Source: Glandiceps talaboti (lineage: Eukaryota; Hemichordata; Enteropneusta; Spengelidae). From it: a stretch of DNA of 52,500 nt. Shown here piece by piece: positions 27,801-39,800 of this stretch; the stretch's first letter is position 1, and the number at the start of each line of letters is the position of its first letter. The stretch spans positions 7,577,501 through 7,630,000 of the forward strand of contig NC_135558.1 in NCBI RefSeq assembly GCF_964340395.1. Direction: 5' to 3'. The position numbers and the translations under genes were made by a program. The notes beneath the pieces are model-generated. The model worked only from the letters and a program-made list of their open reading frames with translations, searched no databases and was not told the DNA's origin.

Positions 27801-30800
27801 CTGGGATTTCTATGACAGAAATGCCAAAAGATCTGAAAGAAATATCAAAATGTTCTTCAGCCAGCTTTAGACCAAGGTTTTGTATCTCCATCCATATTTA
27901 CTATCATATAAACATAGCAATAATTACATTATATTCAAATTTATAATATAATAATTAATTGTAGTCTGCATACCCTCGAATTTACGGTAAATTTATATCT
28001 GTTCTATCATAGTAATAATAATAATAATAATAAAATATCTATATAGTGCCATATGTCCACGACTGTGCTCATAGGTGCTTCGCATTTGAAATAAATCAAA
28101 AGGTACTGCACGAAAAAAAAAATTACAAGTATGGCTGAAAAAGGTAAAAACTAAACAAAGTAGTCCTTATAAGTTATAAAAATAAAAAAAATAAAAAAAA
28201 GTAGTCCAAAAATATTGTCTCAATAAAGGTAAATTGCTTTTTCTTTTTTCTTTTTTTTTTTATAAAAATGTGAATTAATAATAACAATGATTTAAAAATG
28301 ATTAATAGTTGTATTTTGTAATTTATATAGTACCTTATACTTAGTAGGGCATGTTCCCTGTTTGATTTTGTGGCATATAGATGTCTTTGCCATTACTTTC
28401 ATGGTAAAATATTGTATTCTATGCAAATTGCTGCAAGATATGTTTAGTATTTGATATCAAACGAAAACAGAAACTTTAGCAAAAAAGAAAAGATAAACCA
28501 TTCTTAAGAACAGAAATAATTATACGGGGTAAAATAATAATAAAGCCTTTATCCTCTGCCTGAAGTCACAACATACAATAATTCACAGTTAAAAATCTAG
28601 TTCACCACAAATAGAATACCTCATTTTTGTAAATCTATCATCGCATATGTTGAACAGTATGTTAAATTTTATCACCGTTTTAAAAAATATGTTTGTTTTT
28701 TCACACAGCATTTGATGAATTAAACTGAGGTGGAATTCTGACTGTCAAACAATTTTATGAACAGCTTGTAAATATATAATAAGGGAACCCAGATGGCGAC
28801 AGAGTAATACATTTCAATTATCAAATTTGAAAATTCTTATTAAAATTTACACATGGTGGAAATCATGGGGATGCAATTTTTTAGTTTTTGTTATCTCTTT
28901 GAATCAGGTAACTGGATGCTATGATTTTAATAGCGGTTTTACACTCAATTGTGGCCGATTTTTGCACTCCACCCTGTCGTATATACCTAATCCTATATGA
29001 TTAATGAATAAGTAGTTCATGCACGTCTACATTTTTGCAACAAATTACAGTCAATGTAAATCCGTTCCCAATCACCTTTACTAGGCCCTAGATAAGGATT
29101 TAATATACACAATGTAACAGAATACAGGTCGTTACAATCACACATTTGGGAGCTACGCTATGACGTCCATTCAAGTCTATTGTGAATCAAATAACTGAAG
29201 GCAAATATCAACATCCCTGGACATACCACTTGCCTTGATGATTGGTTTCCCTGGTGGAGTGTGATGAGGGCATAGTAGTGATAACCCAGCCAACATAAGG
29301 TCGTTAGTGGTGAGAATCACATGGGTATTGAGACACACGGTGTATATCGTCTGATTGCGAGGGGAATAGATTGAACGTAATTCCGGTTCCCCCGATGCCA
29401 CACTATAGACGCTGATACATGTATGAATCAAACTGCTAACACTTCAAAGCAAACAATGTGTTGATGATGCATAGGTGTCGTGTCACAAGGTGACAGTCTA
29501 CATGTCCCCTGTCATACGTACCATAATCTTACCCCAGAGCGATATAATTTCTAGTTGATTACACTATTTTTCAACAGAATATATTTCCACTGACAGGGAT
29601 CATTTTACCAAGGACTCTTACCCAGGCTCAGGATTATCTCTGAACACATGACTTCAGTAAATTTCTGTTTCATTCACCGTCTGTCTGTCTGTCTATGTAT
29701 CACTCTACTAAGTTACACTGTGTGATGAATACATTTCTACCCAGTCTCAGACTTCGTACACAGTACAAATTTTAATTCAAACTTAAGCACATTCCACACT
29801 TTCTATAATTTTCATCCACATTTTCTCCTAGAAGCAAATGTTGAAAAATGTTAAAAACACAGGATTTCGCACTGCTAGCTCATCCCTCCCTCCCTCCCTC
29901 CCTCCCAATCCCTCATCCCCTCTCTGTCCCTCCCCTATCTTTGAGGACTAGTACGTTCCATCCAGTGATTGCTTCATGGAAGAACAATCTCCAAATATTA
30001 ATTTCATTTGATATGGCATGGTTTCAGTTTAATAACACCAATTGGAATAAATCAAACAAATTATTTACTGATGCTGAAAAATTAGATATAAATTTTGTTT
30101 ACATTTCTATTCAGTCTACGATTACGATAAATTGAAATACTGCAACCTGATACGCACACTTTCAATATTTAATTTTGATTACAAAAATCAACATGTAATA
30201 ATGACATCAATTGAAATTGATTATGCATGAGAAATTAATTTTTGGCTAAATTGATAAATTACAATATTTCGAGCTGATTCATTCAGTTTCAACAACATAT
30301 GGTTCATTTTGATTGCAAAAATCAACAAGGATAGGAAATGAAATTAACTTTTAATTTTGACCATTGTTGGGTTTAATTTTGAGAAAAATCTATCACAAAT
30401 GTCGTTTCTTTTCTTTTCTTTGATGTCCTTCACACTATTATAAACAAGTCTTCAAAGAAGACATACCCCCCAACTGGTGTGTTGTATGACAAAGTTATTG
30501 TGCAAATTTAAAGGTGTCTCTAGATACAAAACTTCATGATTCACTGACCATTTGCTATTTGACCTTGAATATGGAGGTCACAGTCAAAGGTCAAGGAATA
30601 CAAAGAATACCTTTGCTTATAGGGGTATAGACATTTAAATGGAGTCTTTGTGTATTCTACTTCTTGAGTTAACATTAAAAAAAGTTTTTCGCTCATTTCA
30701 CCTTGAAAATGTTTGTCAAGGTCAAAGGCCTATATCTTATTAGAAAGCTTACCATTGATGCTGTCTGAATGGTGTCCATGTGTACAAACTTTTGGAGATA

Positions 30801-33800
30801 AGAGGCAAAACATGGAAAATGCATGCAACAATGTGAAAACATTGCTGAAAGTGGATTGTTTTGAAAACAATTCATTTTCATTTGAAACTGCAGACTGTGT
30901 AAACAGGGAAAAAACCCAGAGAGATTCGAAAACGGTGTCATGTATATTAAAATGCTCAAAATCCAACAACTCAAAACGCACCTATTTGACCTAAGAAATG
31001 ACCCCAACCATCAATGGCATATTTATATGTGTTCTTAATCTACATCATTATGTTTGAGTGTGTGCAACAGCATCATTTGCAAATCGTTACATCTTTAGTG
31101 TTTCTATGTAAATGGTCATAAATGCTTGACGACCTATTATGTAAACTCATGAAAACGCTTTATAATGAAAATGATTTCAGTATTTTTAATTAAAACATCA
31201 TCACACGAATGCAATTTTTTTGTGATGATCAATTATTCGAAGTACAGTTTGACTAAATGTCAATTAATCTAAATATAAATCAAATTAAAATATTACAATC
31301 TGATTTATTAGATTTCATTTTTAATATGCCATATTTCAATAGCTAAGAACAACAAGCATGACACATACCATTTTAGTGATGACCAAGAATAAAATATCAA
31401 TTCTGGCCAAATTTCTGCAAAGAAAACTCAAATTCAGGGATTTCATTAGCAGCCGGTAGCCGGAGAAACTACCCACCTACTTTTGTCATTTATCCACCTA
31501 TCGGCTAAGCTATCCACAGAATTGTGGAGAAATGATGTGAAAATTGGTTGAAGGCAATTTCGTAGTGACAGGAATTATCCACCTACTACTGCCATAATTT
31601 CTCCATCTACTTTTAAATTATGTGAAACCGTGGCATATTAAAAATATTATGATTTATTACATACATCATTTACATCATTTATGATGCATGGTTATATTTT
31701 GATGGCAAAAATATACACGCATGATGAACACTATACCTAACAAAATAGCTTTTTAGTGATGATCAAGCATTCGACTCAAGTGAGATTTTTTGCTAAACGT
31801 TTAGCAAACAAAGGATAATTTACAATGAATTATTAATATCATACAGGGTTCGTACACTTAAAGCAAAACAAAATTCCAGGACTTTCCAGGGGTTTTTCGT
31901 CAGTTTTCCAGGGGTATTCATATTGATTTTGGCCATTTTCCAGGGGTGTTGACACTAAAGTATATTTTTTGAATGACATCTAATTGTCTGATGTGGACGA
32001 GAAAAATCAACAACAGTTCCCATATGTCACAAAACATTTTAAAGACAATCGACACTATGCAAGATATTGGTCTCAAAACCACGTTTACACGCTAAGATTA
32101 ACGGAGAAACCTCTATCCTACCCCCTAAGTAGCCGTTTCGTCAAGCTGGTGCATTGATCGTGTAAGATTGAGTCGCAGCATTCGTCAGTCTAATTCAGAC
32201 ATATCCAGAAAAATAAATCAAAAACTAAAGTTTGTCCTCGTTATTGTATGGTTTGATGTTACTAGATTTATAAGTCACCTAAAATAATTTTTTTCTTCAA
32301 AATTTTGAATAAAAACGTCATTTACGTAACGAAATTTCGAGCTATGAATAACTAAATACATTCATCGCTTGCGTCTCGATGTTTATGTACCGATGCCACG
32401 AGTTGCGGAACATCGCGATTTCAACTCAAATTTGACCATTGACGAATGTTACTGTACCGACAACATAAAACAGTAGTTTATTCTTTTAGAACATGTAACA
32501 CAAATACCCATTTATCGACAAAATAAAAGTCACAACCGTACTTCCACAACCCGGAAATTCAACTGCACTTCCCTAGGCCCTAGCCCTAGCTTGTAGTAGT
32601 ATCAGTCGACTCGTGCGCCGAACTTGTAACAATTTCTAATCGAGGTTGATGATGCTTTGATACTCGCTACAGTGTTACGATAATCTTGTTAACAGACCTA
32701 CTGTACATGTTACCCCGGCCGGGACTGTTACAATATCATGTCCCTGAAATGACGACTGGGAGATGTACGGAGTAGCAATATATGCAAGATCGAAAGAAAC
32801 ACTGCGGCGCCCATTCAACTAATACGCACGGTCTGTGGGGCAAAGTGTCTCGTGGAACGATCGCTTGACTGTCTGGGTTCAATCGGCGTGAATTTTAATT
32901 CATCACCCAGCGTGGCGAATGACTTTGAAAATATTTTCACGATTTCACATTTACGAGATTCAGAATCATATGAATGGGTGGCTCGAGCACGGACATGACG
33001 ATCGTCAATATTAATCGATCGATTGAACATGATCATTTTCCAGGGTTTTCCAGGGGTAGGGCGCATTTTTCCAGGGTTTTCCAGGGTTTTCCAGGGAGGG
33101 TTTGAAATTCCAGGGTTTTCCAGGGTTTTCCAGGACCGTGCGAACCCTGATCATAATATCAAATTTATCAAATTGTAATTAGTACGCAGATTTTATTTTG
33201 AAAGCAAAAATCGACAAGTAGCACTCAATGTTTAGTGATAATTAAACTTTAGGACCATTTCCTGGGAACTGTCTATTAAACTATTAGAAATAAATTTTGT
33301 ACACTTTTCTATTCAACTGTCACTTCAAAATGAAAACTGTGTTGGATTTACTGGCAGCATGCTGTGTTTTCACATCAACGCACACATTTTCTGACACACA
33401 TTAATCTTGCTTACAGCAGTTGACTAGGAATATATGTACATAGTAATAACCCATTAGTTGTCTGGGTCAACTAAGAGCAATATGATGTGTATATTATGTC
33501 AAACTAAATGGTGACATGCACACATTACATATTATGAACTGGGTGGACATGTTGCTTTAAACCTATATGCAAACAAACCTTTACTAGGATATTGGCAATC
33601 TGATTAAAATCTGATGTGGTAAAAGCGGCTATATAGATGTCTTTATTTACCTCTATATGTCCATCATTTTGTGTCGCTTATTTTGTTCTGAGTGATAGCT
33701 GCCGTCCCACATCTGAACCTGAGTATAGACAATCGCGTTTGAATCTCGCACTTTCGATTGGCCTATCAGGGTGAGTGTTACGGGAGAAATTGAAGTGTAC

Positions 33801-36800
33801 TGATTGGTTGTGAAAACCTTACAATATTGTCGACATTCAATGGGATTGTCTATTACACAGGTTCAAATGTGGGAAGGTGGCGATCACTCGGAACAGAACA
33901 GTAAGAGTAGCCCAAACACCTGACTATGGCTTGTTGGAAACGTCATTGGAAACTGTCAAGCCAGTATGTTGAGTCAGATAGCCAGGTCTCTGGTCTGCTA
34001 CAAAGGTATTCAAACTGAACTAAAAAATAATTATTTTCCTCAAAAAATGGGTTGGTTGCCTTGCCAGGCCACACAACATTTAAACTGAAAAAATTCCTAC
34101 CTGAAAAATAGGTTGGTATTTTTTTTAACTTGATAAGCAATAAAACTGAACTGAAACCATGTTCCCCATGAAAATAGGTTAGGTGGGTGCTGGGTATTAT
34201 TAATGATTTTAATGGGTGATATACACATTGAGAGGGAGAGTTGGTAAGAGGTTTGGGTTTGGGGGGATGTCAGTGGCCAAAAAAAAAAACCCAGCTCATA
34301 CGTGTACACCTCTGTAGTCTGGGTTCAAAACGTTGGCTGGGGTTGACTTCAAAAAATTATCTAGGTCTATATGTAAGAAGGGCCACACTCAGTTTGACCC
34401 AGCTGAACAATGCAGGTTTTCCATGGTTACGCCAGTTTCCTCCTGCCTTAACAACACTTTGGTAGTAGAGCACTGCTCCATGGCAACCATTCTACAATTG
34501 ATTGGACGAATAAAAGATTATCTGTCTGTCTGCCTGCCTGATTGCCTGCCTACCTGTCTGTCTGATTTGTCTGTCTATCTATCAGTCAGGACTACCAGTA
34601 ACAGTAGTGTATACAATATGATACATACTGTGTCCTAGTTCTCTGAACCACATGGTTTTGTCTTTTTCTGTGGCAGCTCTACATTTTTGCTATGTTTCTC
34701 ACCAACTGATCTATATTTATGGATCTCGCTACCATAGGCAACACCCTCTACATGTATAGCCACATCAGAAAATCATGTCACCGATGGCTACCCCACAAAC
34801 ACATAATCCAGGCAAAATTTATTGTCCATTACTGAAATTCAGGGCTTTTATTTTAATAAAAAATATGAATTAATGGGCCTTTAATAAATCATGTGTGGTT
34901 CATATTTTTCTAACTTTATTTGTCATTTTTTACCGTTTGACAAAAACACACCAACTCTGTTTATATCCTTTCTGGGCATTCTTTTGGCCCTACGATATTT
35001 GTTATCTCCTCTTGTATTTAATACATTGCCATATGGGACACAGACAACTTGTATTTGAACTGACAATCACACTTATCAAACATGTTTGACCTCCACATGG
35101 TAAATAGCTTTATCAATAGAACTGAATTGAGACCATGACAGACTTCAATAACAAAAGCTAAGTGCATTCCTGAGGTGCCATGATATTGCTCTAAATAGGT
35201 TCTCACTATAGGATATTGAACACCTGTATTAGAATTTATCAACATAATTGCCTACTTTTTTACGACCTATTATAGTCCTGCATGTAGACGGAGTACAGGA
35301 CTCTGACATTCTCCCCTAATACACTATAGCAGGAATGAGACGTTGTCAGAATCAAGTCCAGATTTATTCCATCTGCAATCAGGAATAGACCTACCAGTGC
35401 ACACATATGGCAAATAATAACATTATTTTTATATCAATGAAAAAATAACTAAAATTGTGATAAACTTTAATTACTAAAATTAAAAAGTTAAGAATAATTT
35501 TTTGGGCACTATGATATTGTTGTGATATCTTCACCATATGGGATATTGAGAAATTATTGCACTGACAATCAGAATAGTAAAAATTTTCAAAACCAATGGG
35601 TATACATACACATGGTATATGACATTATCATATCAATAGAAACGTCTAAGGTTGCCGATAGTTTTCAATGATATATTGTACTGATATCTTCCTGTTATCA
35701 AATATATTAAAAACTTGTATGTGAATTTGACAGTCAAAGTCACAAACGTTTTTCATGACCTATACACATAACAAACACCAATATCAGAAAAGAACAGAAA
35801 CACAGACAGTTTTGTCGGTACTGATTAGATAGGGCATCATTAGGAGATGACAGTATACAAATCACCACAGTTTGTATTATAACACCTGTACGACATGGTC
35901 ATGCCAAGACTAAACATCGAACTGTACTCACAGACATTTGCCAACCAATCTTCCACATACAAAATACAATACTAGAGTAATACCAATGACCACACAGCTA
36001 CTACGTGTCAGACGATGATAGCATGCTGTTTTTTAGCCAACACAGTGTACACCGCTATCACAGACAGGCAGAGAGGTACATAACACTATGTATTTACACC
36101 ACTCGAGAGATTGATTTATTTTGAATTTGTAAACCACTGACAAGCGAGCTGGGAAATAGTCTATTGTTGTTACACTGCAGTACAGTTACTAGGAATCAAT
36201 ACTGGTCATCTGAATGACAATGCAGTAATTAGAATAACAATACCATGAATGTTCGGAATGTTCCATTGTGGGGGCTAGTCCTATGGGATGGGTACACAAT
36301 GAGGGGCAACTTCTACAGGAACTTGTATTTTGATAAAACTGTAAGGATTGACATTTTGACACAGGCTTATCAAGTAACCTCACCCAATCAAAGCTCACAT
36401 TTCTCACATATCAACATTTGAAAGAAGTAACGTAACACTTACCAACTGCCTGGTCCTTTTCAGGTGTTGATGGTGAATTCAAGCTTTGGTCACTACAAGA
36501 AAAAAGAAATACTTGTAAAAATTGTATTAAAAAAATGTGGGTCTATGAGAAGAAATGAAAGAACTAATTTGTAAACCTGGACAGTGAAGAGAGAAACATT
36601 TTGAAAAAATGGGTTGCTGGAAGAAAATAAACAAAAAAACTCACAAATATGGTTTCTGGAAGTATTACATACCAAAAAAAAGTTAATAACTTGTATATTT
36701 CATAATTCATTCACACTATACTTTTAATATAGCACAATATATCATTTGAATGTTAAATTTCTACTTGATATTGTTCTCCTATTAACTGACAGAAAATTGA

Positions 36801-39800
36801 AATGTAGAAATTACTAAAAAAAGAATTCACTGCTAGTCTGAAAGATCCAGGCATTTCTTATGCTTATATTACAATGCACTCTCTCACGCCTGTACATTAC
36901 AACAGTCAATTTTCCGGTTCCCAAGATGCATTGCGGGACAGGACGTCACTTATGTTGTTACGTTTAGTCTTGTCTTGTTTTTATTACGTTTGAAATAACA
37001 TTTTCATCAGGAAATGATGGAAAGACATGCTGACCTCTTTGATTATGAGTGATTTTATAGAACAAAGACTAAACACCATCAATGACAGAGAAGGATTTTA
37101 CGGGTGAACCCAGGGTACGGTCAGGTGACAACCATCCCACTGAGTAGCGTGTGCAAACCCCTCAGCGTGTACAGTGTGGATGGCATTGTATGGAGAGACG
37201 CACGATGCATCTTGGAACTGGCAACAGGTCTATGTGTGTTCAGACACATGATGACTGACTAGTCAGTCGTTTCATAAACAGACCAATGGATGGACATTTC
37301 AGACTAATTCACTGCCATCGGGATTTTTTCTTGTATAAAAGAATTTTTATTTTTTTTATTTTGATGTTTATTGAACATTTTCAAAGAAAATATTTCACAA
37401 AAACAGAAGACAGGCACAGGACGAAGAACAAACAAAACAGGAGAAAAGGTTTACAGATCAAAAGAGGGGAGTAAGACATAAGAAAAAAAGAAAGAAAAAC
37501 CCACGATATTGTGAAAAAAAAACTAGTTAAGGAAAATTACAAAAACTGATTAATTGTATTTAGTTGCAGATTTGATTTACCATCTAAATTTCAGCAGCAA
37601 ATAATTAAAAAAAATTAGAGCAAAAATTCATTGAGACTTGCTATGCATCGTTTTGCCTTGGGTTCATTTGCAAAACAAACCAAGACGTTTCTATAATATC
37701 TAATATTTTCTAATAAAATGTTAATAATTGGAATGATCCCTGACATTTTACGATTATAAACAAATCTCTTAGGAGACAAATAATATTCCAGCCATTTGTG
37801 GTGTGATAGGCGCTATCGATTCCCAAGAGGACTTCAGTTTCAGAAAAGATAACATTACACTTTTTAAATATATATGATTCCATATCTGTTGGATAACGCC
37901 AAGAGTCCAAATCCATAAAAGTTATTGTATTATATCAAATCAGCAAATATTTTATGTCAATTTTTAAACAATAGATTATATGTATCAAAAATAAATGTAT
38001 TTGCACTCTTGGTTCAAAATATTGCTAGTCAGAGTTAGAAAATTATTATCATACTCAATGATTTTCTGACTGTGTGAGTAGCAATATCAGTTTACTAGAT
38101 TACATGATTGTGTGATTGTTCATCACAGTTGATATACAATCAAAACACAAAGGACTCTTTCAAATGCATATAATGGACAGAGGCCTGTACAGTGACAACT
38201 TGGTGATATATATATCCACAGAAACCATAGTGTTGTTACTAGGTGATCATGGACACCATTGCCATTTTCCAGCACATCACTGCATCACTGTGGTTTCCTA
38301 GCAACAACAGTGATGCAATGTCGCTATGGGAACATCCATCAGACGATGCTCATAGATAACCTTCGGTGACTGTCTAGAATTTTCTATATTGAATAGATGC
38401 AATTGTATCATAAATGTTCAAAATTTAAATTTGTATCAGCAATATTCAATCTTTATTTTGGGATGTATTCTCAAAATTTAGATACCAAAAGTATTTGTAT
38501 ATTTCACTAATAAGGTAACTTGATGTTTAGTCATCACTGAAATAGACATCAGTATAAAACATAGGCTACTATAGTAATCTGATTTCAAGTCCTTCTTGAA
38601 AAATGACCAGCCTTTTGAATTTTCTATGATTTATACAACATGCATATTTCATTTGTTAAAATAACTTGAATCAACAGGTGTTTATTTCCTAAATAAACTG
38701 ACATCGATATCAAACACAGGTTATTGTATTCATCTGATTTCAAGCCCCTCTTGAAGTATAACCAGTCTCTTGAATTTCCTACTATTTCAACTACATGTAC
38801 ATCACTTGTTAAAGTAACCAGAATCAACAGGTGTTTATTTATCAATGAAATTGATATCAAAATCAAACACAACAAGTACCTGCTACTGTTTTCATCTGAC
38901 TTTAAGTTCTTGGACATGTCTCCTAAATCTTCAACTACTTATCTTCATGTAATTTTACTTCTTTCTTTTTTTTAAATTTTATTTTAAATATTGTGAGTAG
39001 AATATATTATTACCTATAGTCCTCCCAATATCTTTATGCTTTCATTATATCCTGTTTTAATAGTTTGTTTCGAATGGATGATTTTGTAAAAACCTAGACT
39101 GTAAGATACATTATGTCGCTCCACCCTCATCAGCCTGCTCTATCCCCTCTGTGAAAGGGGTTGACTGATGAGTGAGGGCACTCTATCATGGCTTACCTTA
39201 CAGATTAGTAAAAATCCTAACTCTAACACTGATGCCTGGGAGATATAGAGCCTGGGTGTTTGAACTATAGAAGGTGTATCATGACAGTGAGAAAATACAG
39301 GAAATTGGGTAGACTGAGACAAAGTCAGTATAAACTACACTATAAGTACATACAAGGTTTCACCAACCTACAACTTATCAATTTCAAATGCCGAGTCACT
39401 GTGGCTTGAATTCGTGGACAAAGGTAAATCCTATATTTTAGGCATACATTTACTTAATATATAATATCTTTGTCTAGTATGGTGAACCCCTGTATTAGAT
39501 TATATAGTGTATATTTTGAGTTCCATGTCTGCAAACAGAATCATGTTTAGTTAATAGGGATATCATCGCCGAGAACTGCTTTGATCTTTCTGTGACGACT
39601 TTTTGAATTCCAAGTCAAATTGATACTACTTTCTGATTCTATTTATTAATAAATACATAATAGATATTTTATCAAATTCAAATAGACACCACTTGTGTAA
39701 CACCCAAGTGTTAAGTATTATAAAAGCAGGAGGAAACCAGTACCCTGGGTAAACCTACACTGTTTGGTAAGGCTAAATTGAGCATCACTGTTCTTCTATA

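Larger units (their letters stand above)
23890..36442 (-). other. GPSM2: GPSM2 12.5-kb intron between the two linker exons
   Basis: The largest intron. Phases of the flanking exons match without any exon inside. It holds an AACAT-rich simple region, a SINE (26098-26442), an AGGTCA-bearing tandem array (26910-27400), a MITE (27417-27510), AAT/poly-A/T tracts near 28.0-28.3 kb, a G-quadruplex-type tract (29884-29906), an old tandem array split by a 1.3-kb DNA transposon (30140-33320), a MITE (33677-33907), a possible SINE fragment with a TGTC tail (34380-34594) and plain AT-rich DNA from 34.6 to 36.4 kb. Confidence 0.8.

Noticed and set aside
30713-31007. Overlapping frames of about 83-104 codons on both strands
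   Set aside because: No family signature; the region belongs to dispersed AGGTCA-bearing and AT-rich repeat sequence.
36893-37230. Inverted pair of AAGATGCAT words considered as a MITE
   Set aside because: Only about 20 bp match and the flanks do not pair.
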